Assembly (NCBI GenBank): GCA_964036195.1
Contig: OZ038460.1
Span: 8,869,504 to 8,933,503, forward strand
DNA: 64,000 nucleotides
Source of the DNA: Sphaerolaimus hirsutus
Lineage: Eukaryota > Nematoda > Chromadorea > Monhysterida > Sphaerolaimidae
Direction of reading: 5' to 3'
A program made the translations under genes and the position numbers. This document shows, one piece after another, positions 39,701 to 49,878 of the stretch. Each line of letters begins with the position of its first letter. Position 1 is the stretch's first letter. The notes beneath the pieces are model-generated. The model made no database searches. It worked only from the letters and a program-made list of their open reading frames with translations, and had not been told where the DNA came from.

Positions 39701-42700
39701 GTATTTCCTCGAATTATCCCCCCCCTTGAATTAACCCCCCCTCGAATTAACCCCCCTCAAAATGGGCTGGGGAAATAATAACCCCCCCCTCGAAATACCC
39801 CCCCCCCTTCGGAATGATGTACGTCATGTACATAATAAATATACATCATGTACACAATGTACATGATGTATATTACTGTTAATTTGCATTGCAGCTACAC
39901 ATAGAGTAGTTTGTATAGCTATCTACGTTTTTATGTCCAAATATATCCTGTTTGGACACATTTATTACCTATTTTGGGTACGCAAATGCCTACTATGTAC
40001 TACGATCCTTACGAAAATTTCTGACGAAATAATAAAAAAAACCCTCGAATAAACCCCCCCTCGAATTAACCCCCCTCAAATTTTGCTGGCGAAATAATAA
40101 ACCCCCATGGGGGTATTTCGAGATAATACGGTAGGTAGCCATAGACGGTTGAAAACAGGTGATAATTCGCATGAACGATGGTGATTTTGAAGGTGAAAAA
40201 CAAAAAAGTATGAAAATCGGTCATTTTCTTTGTGAAAATGGGGGCAAAATTTCTATTCAAAAATCGCTCTGGATAGATACAAAGCTGGTCGATTGGATGG
40301 GGAACGGGGGGTCGTGGGATAGGGCGAGATCTCGGCCGTAAAGTAAACCCGGCCGTAAAGTAAATCCGGCCGTAATGCATAGTTGCACAAACGTATTTAC
40401 GTTTACTCGATAAATACGTATACTCGAGTGCTGCGTAAATACGTTTACGTTTCCTCCCGAAAAATACCGGTACTCAGTTACTCGCGTACTTATTGAAAGT
40501 ACGCGAGTACAGAAAACGAGTATTTACATATATTTACGTTTACTCACCTTTAACACAGCGTAAAAGTAGTAAATTTTTACTTTACGTTTTCTGTATTCAG
40601 GTGTGACTAAAAATAAAATACTTTACGTTTACGTTTACTTTGAAAAAAGTTCAGTACTTAAAACAACTCTGCCGTAATGATGCCCGGCCTAAAGTAGCAC
40701 CCTCTACTTTACGACCGGGTTTACTTTACGGCCGGACCATCCCCGTGGGATAGTACCTACCATAAAATTTTGCCTCACGATAGATAGATAACTGCGCGGC
40801 CCCGGGGACAGATGGATAGCTGGAGCATTGGGGGTTGGTGGCGTGGTTAATCCTGATTTAGACTACAAGAAAGAATTTGAAGCAAAGTATAAAATGCCAT
40901 TTTCTTTCAATCGTAGTAGTTCAAACTTTTCGTAGTTATTTTATCAATGTTTATAAGTTCAGGCTTATAAAGTTATAAAAGAAAAAGGTGGGTACAACAA
41001 ACGTGCGTTTTGTTGAGCGAACAAAAACATATCATTTGTCCTCAAATTGATCAATTTGAGTGTGGATTTCACTGCATCAACACAATTTGATATTTTCATG
41101 GTTGGCGCTTTTTTGGCGCCATTTAAAATGCTGGCGCCAGGCGCCAATAGCGCCACCAGAAAATGGCGCCAAGCGCCAAAAGCGCCATGGCGCTTTCTCA
41201 AACCTCAGCGCCAAGCGCCAATGGCGCCAGAGCGTTTTAGCGCCAAGCGCCAAAAGCGCCATGGCGCTTTTTGCTTTGGCGCTAGCGCCAGGCGCCAGCG
41301 CCATGGCGCTTTTCCATCACTACTTTTGACACTTTGCATGACATTTGACATTTTACAGGGTCTGGGATTGCCACCAAGTCCACCATACCGAGTCGTCCCA
41401 AATGTAGTGCTGCTCGCACTGGAGCGTTATGTCTGCGAAAAGTGACGACAGCAAGCCACCGACTAGGTTGGGTACCACTTCGGAGAATGACTCCGCTGTC
41501 ACTGGGCGCACGTAGTTGCCGAGACCGAGGACCATGCCGCAGGCTGCCGAGGGAACCAATGAGGTGAGCATACTAGGCGGACCGCACAGTATGCGCTCAA
41601 AATTACTATTGTTTTAGTCGATAACGTGCAAGCGGGATATACTCCGGTTACTTTACACCTTGCACGCGTGGTTCCCACTGGATGTGTGCCAACCATGGTT
41701 TACGAAGCGAGTTTCATAAAAAGATGACAAAATTTATTGTTGTTATAATGTTATTCATAAACATATTCACATCGATGAATTTTTTCCATCTTTTTACGGA
41801 AATCGCATGATTTAAAAATCATTGGCACACTTCCAACACGAGACATAAATCAGTGCGAGGGCAGAGTATCATGTACGCCGAGTATACTTATGTACGCACC
41901 TTCACAAAACAGGGAAATATTTTCAAAAGAAAAAGGAGGAGTCAAGTACAACTACCGTATTTCTTCGATTTTATTGACTGTTCGTTTACATTGCCTTGCT
42001 CGTTTACATTGTCGGTTCTGCGGGCCTTCTGAAAAATACATTGCCATGTTCGAATACATTGGCGTATGAAAAAATAGATGAAAAATAGATTTGATTCATC
42101 ACTTTGTTTGAGGAGTCTAACAGCTCTACTATTGCGAAAATTTACCTAATTTATGATGAACGCAGAGTGTAGTTTTCATTATACTTATTCCACATTCATA
42201 TCTAATTAAGAAATGCACATGAAAAAAACAGTGTGGAATATACATTGCCATGTTCATTCACTTTGCCCTGCTCGTTTACATTGCCCCCCAAAATGGCTTA
42301 TGAAACAATACATTGGCGGTCAATAAAATCGAAGAAATACGGTACCCTATGTTTCATCCCTGAAATTATTTTTTCGTTTCTTGAAGGAAATATTATTAGC
42401 ATTACTACCGATGACATCATGGTGGAGTGTTTCCTTCAGAAAATTGCATAGTATGCGGTCCGCATAGTATAGGTAACTTCAAAGAAGGACTTTTTCATGC
42501 TGCTTACCTGGAACGCAAGGCTGCATCGGGTCGTCGCCGACATCCACAGAGAACAGGCCGTTTTCCTCGCAGGTGAGCACTCTGTGGCTCGTTTTGTCCG
42601 GGTCCAGCCACAGGTAGTCCGACTTGCAGTGGATCGTCTCCGTGCCGCCCACGTTCAGGTAGTTGTCATTGTGCTTGTACACATTCGTGTATGTGGTCCT

Positions 42701-43159
42701 TGGTTCATCCACATTGTTACCATGGTCCGCGTTTTTCAGGCACACTGAGGCAATGAAAAATGCGTTCTTTAATTGTCAACTTCATAATTTCAATCGCATC
42801 GCACTGTCGTATTGTTGAGCTATGGTAGTGAGAAGTAAACAATAAGCTAATAATGTTATCATACCCATTTGGCACTGGAACGCAAAGCTCCATTGTAAAG
42901 TGTCCAGACAGTGAGCCGGGTTCTCATGGTCTTCCTGCAGTGCCCAGTAGCTGCCAGGTGGCTCGAAGCATGTCAGTGTGGCCACAGTTCGTAAACGATA
43001 GCGATCTAGGTGATGGATATATGGATGTTGATGACATGCTTAATCATGTCCGTCGTCATCTGTGAACATTTGAAACTTCACCTGGCAGACTGTTCAGCCT
43101 TGGTGTACTGTACTCGATATTACCTTGGTCAGAGGTTGGATCTGTAATCTCACGGCATG
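24746..43159 (-). CDS. Seven-helix receptor with five sushi (CCP) modules, 3' part of gene
   Basis: Minus-strand exons: 43159-43082, 43005-42865, 42744-42508, 41543-41389, 38226-38100, 38034-37825, 37564-37326 (or 37319), 36986-36781, 36706-36616, 30272-30080, 25615-25466, 25200-25095, 24946-24746. All but one junction match in phase. The exception is between the last CCP exon and helix 1, where a donor 7 bp further on (37319) would be needed. The product is over 700 residues: extracellular CCP modules, a short linker, seven helices, and a Cys-rich then acidic tail ending at TGA 24746-24748. Helix spacing and residues (HYVYLVHF with TEAVHNF in helix 3; CW in the second outer loop) fit the secretin/adhesion class of GPCR, which signal through G proteins. 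No GAIN domain was found; the Cys-containing linker (CVEPTACSKALT) could be a degenerate cleavage site. The 5' end with signal peptide was not found. Ligand unknown. Confidence 0.72.
25253..25459. repeat. Palindromic element B, copy 2
   Basis: CAACTGGGGACAGTTCCGC to GGAACCGGCAACTGGG, with TTAAGAGTTGAG words and complements between. It almost fills the 265-bp intron between helices 5 and 6. Confidence 0.65.
25662..25750. repeat. Half of a CCGTATTTCCTCGAAAT element
   Basis: Left end only (TACCGTATTTCCTCGAAAT, then GGGTTATTCGAGGG). No right end found. Confidence 0.5.
25751..27254. other. AT-rich intron DNA
   Basis: Part of the receptor intron 25616-30079. Nothing recognised apart from AT-rich low complexity. 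Confidence 0.45.
27872..28279. mobile_element. TA-flanked CCGTATTTATCC element, TATAGCACCCCC words
   Basis: TACCGTATTTATCC at the left and GAGAAATACGGTA at the right. Words TATAGCACCCC and GGGTGTTATA occur inverted near each end. Inserted in copy A. Confidence 0.7.
28563..28969. mobile_element. PIF/Harbinger-like palindromic MITE
   Basis: Flanked by TTA on both sides (28560-28562, 28970-28972). Termini GGCCGCGTTTACAC and GTGTAAACGCAGCC, and arms pair on through GACGACTCAACATCAC. The TTA target and G-rich GTTTACA ends are those of PIF/Harbinger. Inserted in copy A. Confidence 0.75.
30000..30048. repeat. Right end of a CCGTATTT element
   Basis: GGGGTGTTTCGAGGAAATACGGTA without a left partner, next to helix-3/4 exon. 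Confidence 0.5.
30550..31540. repeat. Foldback element built of AATCCAAAC words
   Basis: Left half repeats (C/G)ATAATCCAAACAAAA, the right half repeats its complement GTTTGGATT. A second palindrome (30829-31254, TCACCATGTGTTCAGTTTGA arms) forms the centre. The small Leu/Phe/Trp frames come from GTTTGGATT repeats and are not genes. Confidence 0.7.
31680..32021. mobile_element. TA-flanked CCGTATTTCC hairpin element with G runs
   Basis: Ends TACCGTATTTCCTCGAAATA and GAGGAAATACGGTA. Runs of eight to ten G at 31738-31790 and 31921-31955 could form quadruplexes. Non-coding. Confidence 0.75.
32022..32740. other. Intron DNA, nothing recognised
   Basis: Lies inside receptor intron 30273-36615. No repeat boundary or exon seen. 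Confidence 0.4.
32741..33518. repeat. Inverted repeat, two arms of about 320 bp
   Basis: Arm 32741-33066 (ACCACAAGGATTTACAAACA to the GCATGTGGGCAA end) is inverted at 33199-33518, with a 130-bp spacer. It borders the satellite block that follows, suggesting a single composite element. Confidence 0.7.
33550..34075. repeat. Tandem array, AATGGCACCCCCTGGGGACC unit
   Basis: About eighteen units of 26-31 bp. Open frames on both strands simply reflect the period. Confidence 0.85.
34076..34910. repeat. Tandem array, 30-bp AACTCAGCCCCTAATTTGG unit
   Basis: About 28 units close to 30 bp. Because 30 is divisible by three, both strands stay open and would give 10-residue repeats (such as NSAPNLETPI). 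No start, splice site or composition supports a gene. A short block of the same unit recurs at 36080-36250. Confidence 0.85.
34911..36060. repeat. Tandem array, about 110-bp unit
   Basis: Roughly ten units containing GGTTATGGTAATGTAGTGTC and CCACAAATGCATCATTTCAC; units vary from about 90 to 130 bp. Confidence 0.85.
37612..37790. repeat. TAGTGATGTAAAAG element, worn
   Basis: TAGTGATGTAAAAGAGCCATG at the left, GGCGCTTAGCACTA at the right. The flanks do not give a clean 8-bp duplication. It lies in the intron before CCP module 5. Confidence 0.5.
38426..39236. mobile_element. hAT-like element N1, TACGCTTACGC array
   Basis: Target duplication CATTTTAC at 38418-38425 and 39237-39244, perfect. Termini CAGACTTGCG and the inverted AACAACTCTG. 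Arrays of TTACGCTTACGCTT sit just inside both ends. A 117-bp TA-flanked element (38855-38971) is nested inside. Confidence 0.8.
38853..38973. mobile_element. Small TA-flanked element, AATAGAACGGCA words
   Basis: TACCGTGTTTCTTCTAATAG to CTATTAGAAGAAATACGGTA, with ATAGAACGGCA repeated three times. A half copy of the same type is at 61532-61635. Confidence 0.75.
39697..40133. mobile_element. TA-flanked CCGTATTTCC element
   Basis: TACCGTATTTCCTCGAATTA and GAGATAATACGGTA, with CCCCCCTTGAATTAA words inverted. Nested in N2. Confidence 0.75.
40333..40735. repeat. GGCCGTAAAGTAAA palindrome, hosting N3
   Basis: CGGCCGTAAAGTAAACCCGG at the left and CCGGGTTTACTTTACGGCCG at the right; interrupted by N3. 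Confidence 0.7.
40378..40671. mobile_element. hAT-like MITE N3, TTTACG/ACTCG array
   Basis: Duplication CCGTAATG at 40370-40377 and 40672-40679, perfect. Ends CATAGTTGCAC and AACAACTCTG. The inside is ACGTTTACTCG words in both orientations. This is the fourth level of the nest. Confidence 0.8.
41953..42344. mobile_element. TA-flanked CCGTATTTCTTCG element, CATTGCC words
   Basis: TACCGTATTTCTTCGATTTTA and AAAATCGAAGAAATACGGTA. The word GTTTACATTGCC and relatives repeat inside. It lies in the intron between CCP modules 2 and 3. Confidence 0.75.
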
Positions 43160-43397
43160 CTGAAAATAATCTTTGGTAAGACATCATTGGAATGGAGAGT
43201 TTACACGCGCACTTTTTACGTACCAACCAAGCTGGCAGTTTGCCATGCTCATCATTTCGAATGTGTTGTGATGGAAAAGCGTATGAAAAGCCAATGGCAA
43301 CATTGCGTCATTCGCTAAGATGACATCAGGCGCCAAAAGCGCCACAGAAAAAGGGCGCCAAGTGCCAGGGGCACCATGGCGCTGTAAGAGCAGTTTA

Positions 43398-45427
43398 ACA
43401 ATGGGAAAACACCGCCCCACAAATTTTAGGACAACCAAATGCAATTATAATCCACATAACGTAAACCACAAGGTATTTTTGTAAACTAAAATAAAACTAA
43501 AACTAAAACTCGAATAAACCCCCTCAGGTATTTTGGCGACTTTTCGTAGTCAACGGGGCCTGCATGGCAATGCGCAGCAGTTTACTGAGCTGCGCGATGC
43601 CCCGATAGAGCACTGCACAACAAGATTGACGCCACTACTTTGGCAGACTGAGTTTCCCATGTTTCCGCAGTTGTAGTGCTCTGCACATTTTCGTTTCCCA
43701 ACCCCCCATCAACTTTTTATATCATTGTGTTCTAATTTAAGCAAAACTTAGCCAAGTTATTCCTAGCCCAAATGTAAACTACATTCCACGTGGTGTAAGG
43801 TGAGAGGGGAATTTCACATTTTCACTCTAAAATGCCATGGCGAGGCGTGCAAACGCCTTTGAAGTTGTTGGCACAGTGTTGTGACCCTCTGGGCAGCCGA
43901 ATGCACATTCCACTCTTTACTTAACTTTGGGAAGAGGCGGAGACTGCGACTGATAGGTAGGTGGCAACCGGAAGCCAGGAACAATGAATTCCACTGAAAG
44001 TGTATCAAAATAAATACTGTTCCGAGTTTCTCCCCATGTTGACTAGATTGTCGGTAGTGTCATCTAGTATCGATGGGTGGTAGAAACAGCTTCTGATCAC
44101 ACCCCAAGTGACAAGTCGCAGTCCAAAAAAATACATTTTCCGCTGCCCCAGTACAAATATTCCATCACGCTCGGAAGGGCGAGGCCATCAGGCATAAACC
44201 TTTCTCATGGGTGCGAGCTGACCAGATAGTCACAATAATGTGTCACAGCGTTGAGGGTGATAAGCACTTGCGCCCGCGAGCATTCCGCTAGCTACCGTAA
44301 CTCTTGAATACAAACCCCCCATAAAAAAGTTTCCACATGACATGTAGAAAATACTGTAAATATTGTTTCATGCCAATGTCTTTCATTCCATGAGCTTAAT
44401 CAATTGCATTTAGTAGATTAATTAATTAGTGTTAATTGTAAGCTTGTATTAATTGCCTAATAACCTGTCAAGTTGATTTCCTATGATATTTTACGACCCC
44501 ATGTTTTCTTTGGTCTCAAGTTATTTGCTCCCATTTTGTAAATATGCATTGCACTGCACTGTTAAGTATTTTAGGTTGTATTAGGTCAAGTAGGAAGTTG
44601 TAGGTGATTATGTAAGTAGTTAATTGTTTTATGTACATTTATCCTTTCTTGAATTAAGCCCCATGTTGCATGAAGCTAATATTTGATACCATGAATCGTA
44701 TCTAATTGTTACTGCACATTTAATTGATCTAATTAATTACCATTTGTTCCTAATGATTTTATTAAGTGCTTATATTGAGCTTAGTTGAGTTGAAAGTGAT
44801 CTTGTGTCCATTCTGATATTGTGCCTTTTTTAGTCTTTTTATTCACGTTGACTATGGTACTTAACTTCGCCTTATAAGTAGCTGAATTGTTGTTTTTAGA
44901 CAACCTTTGACTTACAACAATAATTGACATTGCTTCTACTCTGCTGCTAGTGTTCTTCCATTGCCCTAAAAAATAAACTCTCTTCTCAAACTCAACTTGG
45001 ACCCCCCTTGAGTAGTACTACTAACTGCTTTTCCCTTAGTTTGCTAATTAACAAACTGCTCTAATTACTGCGCTGCTTGTGCTAATGTAAGCGCTGTGGA
45101 TGCCGTGGGAACCAGGACAGCGTGATCCCCGAGTGGTTCACTGCACGTTCTGCAAAAAACAGTCTTCGGACACATTCCCTTAAAATTTACAAACGGCATC
45201 ATTTCCTGGACCTCCGGGCACAGTGCAGTGCACACTGGCAACAAAGGGTGGTGAAGTGGAGTGATAGGGAAAGCAGTGAGGTAAAAAGCGCTGTGAATTG
45301 TGTAGACAAAAACCAGCTGAATACACAGATTCATGACAACTTGGTTGCAGACACTGTTGCAGAGTGGTTTGTTAAATTCACTACAGTGAATGGTGCAGCA
45401 CCTGATCAACGACAAGCCGTTAAGTGA
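43398..45427 (+). mobile_element. LTR-retrotransposon 5' region, copy B (LTR and leader)
   Basis: Shared with copies A and C and continuous with the Gag region that follows. A possible LTR runs from TGGGAAAACACC (43402) to TTAACA (45053), with AATAAA near 44972, but all copies extend past this point so the 3' edge is not proven. GTGAATGGTGCAGCACC near 45385 is a possible primer site. Confidence 0.55.
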
Positions 45428-45433
45428 TAACCA

Positions 45434-48152
45434 ATGTACGATCTGTCGCGCTGGGCGGATTTGTTGCGGTCAGGAGGGCCAGCATCGATGCCAGGGTCAG
45501 TTGAGGAAGTGTGGAGAGCTGCAGAACAGCTACAGAAGCGCACGTGCCGAGAAGCGGCTTTGTGCAGGGCACTGCGTACTGCAGATGTGCAGGACGCCGA
45601 GGTTGAACAGGTAAGAGTCAAAGTTTAAAGTGCACAGGAAGCGGAAGCTGAGCGTGCACAGATAGCGATAGCAGAAAACGCAGCAACGTGGACCAGGCGC
45701 ACGGAGGACAGCACCCCCGTGGTCAGGCCAGTGCTGCAGTTTAAAACAGCACATGCAGGAACAGGCGGCAGCCGTTGGGACACGCCGGCTTGCGCGCCAG
45801 GTGTGCTACACCTGTGCTACAACTGGGGCGGCTCGACGAGCATCCAGTGGAGGCACAGAAGCAGAACGCCTACCAGAGAGTCCGCTACTGCGACCAGACA
45901 GACCGGTGAGTGCTGAACCCGGCAGAGAGCAGCGGAAATCAAGTAGATGGGGTTTATTTTGACGACCATGGGGAAAAGCGGCTGTAGCTCCCCGGTGTTG
46001 ACAGGGTCTGGATCACAAGCTGATTCAGCTGGATACGCTGGTGAAGACAAGCCCGTGTGTTTGTCTGCATATCAGCGCAGAAGTGGTGAGACTTCCATAA
46101 GTTTAATTGACACACCTGTGGTAATTCCCGATATAAATATTGAATTCCCCTCATTAGCTGAAGAGCTTGAAGAGGCGGAAAATTCATTTGGGTAATAACA
46201 ATTAAGTTCCCCGCGAAGCTCATCCACGCCACGTGAGCTTGTGTCAGCGCAAGGCTTGATACAAAGCGGTGTCTCTTCGAATAGAGCACAGCGTAGAATT
46301 GTAGGATCGTCTCCCAAAAATCAAAGCAATATGACTAATACTCTGCCCCCAGGTACCAGCGTGCCAAACGCACCGGCAACGCTCACCGCGCAGGCGAACA
46401 CCACAGCCGCCAAATTTTAGATTTTGACAGCGGCCGCAGCGGCGGGGCCTGGAAACCACTGGATACACTAGAGAAGGTTGGACTTTTCCAGCTATGATAA
46501 ATTTGTTGCATCAGTGGGCTGGGGAGCTCGTGCAAGCAGGACCTGCGGCAATTTCAACGAATGCTTCTAATGCAGACAAAATTAAGCTGCAAGCAATTAG
46601 GCTGGGGATGCGCGTATATACAAACACAAATGTTTGGAGCGCGCTGGATGACGCAACCGCACAGTTTTTGGCTTTCTGTTCAACTAGGGGATTGATTTCA
46701 CCAATTCCGTCTTTAGCTAGCCCCGCAGCTGGAACTGGAGCGGCACCAGCGAACACAACTGCGCAGGCTGTTCCCCCGCCCACGTGCGTGAGCGGGTCGG
46801 CAGTAGGCAGCAGGACCGCCCCCGCCGCCACGAACACCATGACTCACAACCCTGCAAGTGTGGTAAATTTGGCGGGACAGCCCAGTCCATCTTCCCCAGG
46901 ATCATCAGGATCTAATTCACCTATACTTAATCCTATGGATCCCAATTATTTGGCTCAGCACCAGGTGCCGCACGGCACGGCAGCCATGCTGACCGCTCTG
47001 GCTACGCAGTGCGACGCATTCACAGGAAGGGTTGATAAGAGCTTCAAGGATTGGAGGCGTAAGTGGGATATTTTGTGTGATGCGCTAGGTGTTTCAACGC
47101 GCTCCAGGCAGAAGTTATTGCCCATCTTTTTACAAAAGAATGTGAATTCTATTTATGTGGCTAGGAGGCGGGAATTGAAGTCACTTGATTACAAAGTCAT
47201 GATGGACCAATTGGAGGAACTTTTTGCAAACCCAAACGCGCAGCATCATGCGCAGCGTGAATTCATTGAATCAACTCAAAGCCCCACTGAATCAGTATTA
47301 GACTGGGTTACCCGATTGGAACGCGCGGTAAAACATGTGTATCCAATGTTGCATTCGGCCCAGAGAGAAGGCATGTGCATCACTAAGTTTCACCAGGGGT
47401 TGGATAAAGAAATCCGGCATAATTTGGCAGTAAATGCAAATGTAAGCGGGAAGGAATTAGTTGACAATGCACGCATGCAAGAAAGTTACAAAAACCTTGA
47501 AACCGTTCAGAAGGAACACGCGAAGTTGGCCAGCTAGATCGTCGCCGAGACGTCAAATCAGGTCATGGAGCGCATCATGGCCATGAACCTGCACCCCTCG
47601 GCCCAGGTGATGAATGCCGAAAGTGCAGAGAAAGTGAAGCTCGATGCCAACGAGGCCGCGCTCGACGAGCGGCAGAAAAAGCTCGATGCCCAGGAAGCTA
47701 AGATGATGTGCGTGCCATGCCCAAGGCGTGAGTTGCTGCCCAAAAGGTTTGAGAATGGATGCTGGGAATGTGGATCTCCTGAACATTGTTGTTATCAGTG
47801 TCCAAATTCACCTCCCCCCAAACCATCGACAAGTAATAATCAGCGTGGCTGCGGTGGTGATTTTTGCGTGCGCGGTAGAGGTAATGGTAGAGGGCGGGGT
47901 TGCAGACAAAAGGGGACAGTATCCACAAAATTTTGGTTATCCAGGTGGGTGGGTACCCATGCAGATGACCCGGCCAGTGTCCCTACCAACTTCGCAGGTG
48001 ATGCAGCCCGTGTATACCCAGGCGCAGCCTACGGCGATTGGATGGCACCCTGCGGCGCAATCACAGCCAGTGCAGTGGCCGCTGGGCGGGCAGGGAGACC
48101 AGAGTGGCAGTGCGCTGCTGCTGAACCCAACTACTGTGTCTCAGGTAGGTGA
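45434..48152 (+). pseudogene. gag: Retrotransposon Gag with CCHC zinc knuckle, broken
   Basis: A first frame (45434-45628) looks like the Gag N terminus and is then shifted. The main frame 46494-47537 holds a typical retrotransposon Gag core: a Pro/Ala/Ser spacer, then a helical part (FKDWRRKWDILCDALG, followed by ESVLDWVTRLERAV). A single TAG at 47535 interrupts it. The frame reopens with a coiled coil and the knuckle CWECGSPEHCCYQC (near 47760-47800), then an RG-rich tract. Gag packages the element RNA. From about 47890 the natural frame continues one base over, so a shift mutation or a programmed shift lies there. Confidence 0.75.
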
Positions 48153-48786
48153 ATGTACCTATAAGGTGGTGATCGAGTCACTGTCATCATACGCGAGAGT
48201 TCTCTCCTATCATGATCAAATCACTGCACTGCAAGGGCTGGAACCGGAAGCCCCTGAGGAGGAAGAGGAAATGTTAGAACAACCTCCAGTTAGTCTTCAT
48301 TATAAAATGCATGTGCTTATGGTGGATCGGGAACAGTGGATTAGCGCATGGGCTTATCAGCGTGAACCCATGTTGATTCTGTTTTGCACAAGCTGGCTGA
48401 GTTACATGCGGCACACCACAATGCATGATTTAAGAGACAAAGATTGTGTGATGCTCCCAGACTGTCGCCCCCATGACGATCAGAATGACATGCTCACTAG
48501 GATCAATTGGAGGGTTTTGCGCGACATCCCATTAGACCCATTCCTGAATGAACCCCCTGTAATTTTACCGCCGCGCACGTATTCAGGCACATGCGTTGAT
48601 CAAATGACCAAATTCAGAGAAAAAACGAAAGCAGTACCACGCCCACAAGCCTTTCCAGAACCACCATATAACAATCAAATTCACAGTGTTCACCATCATA
48701 ATGGTGATGGCATGTTTGAGTTTGGTGCCCATGGCAACGGCTTCAACGATGCCGGACACGCCGTTGCTGTGCAGCGACCTGACTGA
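47890..48786 (+). pseudogene. Continuation of the retroelement polyprotein, unknown domain
   Basis: In the frame +1 relative to Gag. It starts Gln/Pro-rich, then has an acidic run (EEEEEM), then about 150 residues with several Trp and Cys that I cannot assign. It may be the Gag C terminus or a spacer before the protease. It overlaps the next frame by about 100 bp. Confidence 0.45.
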
Positions 48787-49042
48787 CCACTACGATTTGT
48801 ACACCTATCCTGACTTGCCTAATTGCACCGCGTTAGTTGATTCTTCAGTGTCATTGAGTAGGCCTGTTCCCCTGAAACTTACGGTTTACAAGCGTAACAT
48901 GGTAGAGTATCGCGCAACTGCGTATCGATGCGTAGCGGCTACGCGATCGGCTCACACGTACCAGAACTTTTGGGGTGACATCACTTTAGAACATTTTGAC
49001 TCACAGCCGCGTGCAGTAGACCCATCGGAGTGCAAGAGCTAA
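48686..49042 (+). pseudogene. Secreted, Cys-containing env-like frame in the retroelement
   Basis: It opens with ATG and a hydrophobic stretch like a signal peptide (IIMVMACLSLVPMATAS), then about 95 residues with four Cys, some aromatic residues and an N-glycosylation site (NCT). The frame stops in a small duplication (GAGTGCAAGAGC twice). The look is that of the start of a viral or retroviral surface glycoprotein, but the match is by impression only and the place, before the protease, is unusual for env. Confidence 0.3.
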
Positions 49043-49125
49043 GCAAGAGCGGAGTGCAAGAGCAGCTGTGGAGAGAAGCGTGACCGCTAATTACCAGACA
49101 GAGAGAGACCAGTAAGCGGAGTTTC

Positions 49126-49455
49126 ATGAAAAGTTTTGATGGCCGACTGACCGTGTTGAACCCAACTACTGGTGCACCCGAGTGCGCACCGGACAATACG
49201 GTTTTGGTACAGATGTTTCCATCAATTGAATATAATCCCCAACTTGAAATGACTGAAATCACTCTAAACCCACCGGTAGAGAGGATTAAAATGATCATGT
49301 TATCACAAGCTGAACAGGAAAACATCAAATCCATTGTCGCAAGGCAAAATGGACCAGTGCACGTATATTATAGTCCTGCCGTGACTGTGGTCATGGATGG
49401 TATAGTGTACCACTGATGTTTGCTGGACACCGGCACCATGCGCTCGCTTCCCTTT
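49126..49455 (+). pseudogene. Start of a retropepsin (aspartic protease), truncated
   Basis: The frame 49126-49416 is followed, after an in-frame TGA, by LLDTGTMRS, the active-site signature of retroviral-type proteases (DTG). The preceding VTVVMDG strand fits. The element is cut at about 49449 by a foldback element, and no reverse transcriptase, RNase H or integrase is present in the window. Confidence 0.6.
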
Positions 49456-49878
49456 AAAGTATCGTAAACCAGCTCTTCAAGTGTTTAATAAAAAAGTTCC
49501 AAAAAGTGAATCATTTGTCATCCATCTATTGGGTGATCCATCCATTTATGTTTTTTAGAGAATAAAATAATATTTTAGAAATTTTTAACATTAATCTCAT
49601 TATTGAATAGTGTATAGTAGGGGAGGGGTGTTGGTCACACATCCTGAAAATTTTAGATTTATACCCCTCCCACCGCTCATAAATCAGTGGGTGCCAGACC
49701 TGTGCAGGACACCAGAAAGCCAATAAAATTTTTGCACTGAGGGCGACCCTCCCTGTAAGGGGTGACTGCAACCCCCCCAATTCATGCAAAGTAGGTGGGG
49801 GTGTGCCAATGTCTCCCCAAAGTGTCAGCTTGCATGCTTGCCCTGGCATGCCTAGAACTGGAGATAGGATGTCACAAG

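Larger units (their letters stand above)
39257..41322. mobile_element. hAT-like element N2, TAGTGATGGAAAA with GCGCCA arrays
   Basis: Duplication CTTTTGAC at 39249-39256 and 41323-41330, perfect. Ends TAGTGATGGAAAAAGCGCC and GGCGCTTTTCCATCACTA. GCGCCAAGCGCC arrays lie at 39265-39460 and 41100-41315. Inside are a TA-flanked element (39697-40133) and a GGCCG palindrome (40333-40735). No transposase frame, so non-autonomous. Confidence 0.8.
38315..41376. repeat. Palindromic element A, copy 4, split by two hAT-like insertions
   Basis: Starts GGACAGTCCCAGACACTGT and ends ACAGGGTCTGGGATTGCCACC. Removing the two insertions below with one copy of each duplication leaves about 170 bp, close to the size of the intact copies. 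Confidence 0.75.
37326..43159 (-). other. CCP/sushi module array of the receptor
   Basis: Five modules with the C-C-C-W-C pattern. Module 1 is split by a 76-bp intron (43006-43081) and ends LQWSFAFQC. Module 2 is one exon (42744-42508). Module 3 is split (41543-41389, then 38226-38100). Module 4 is 38034-37825 (ends WYKEPADC). Module 5 is 37564-37326 (ends NNKWVC). Exons start phase 1, two bases before the first Cys, as is usual for sushi modules. Such modules bind proteins, as in complement regulators. The intron inside module 3 (38227-41388) is filled by nested transposons, and its donor is only about 13 bp from element A. Confidence 0.72.

Noticed and set aside
45065-45415. Cys-containing minus-strand frame, partly open in copies A, B and C
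   Set aside because: It is antisense to the retroelement leader, frames differ between copies, and similarity follows the DNA, not codons.
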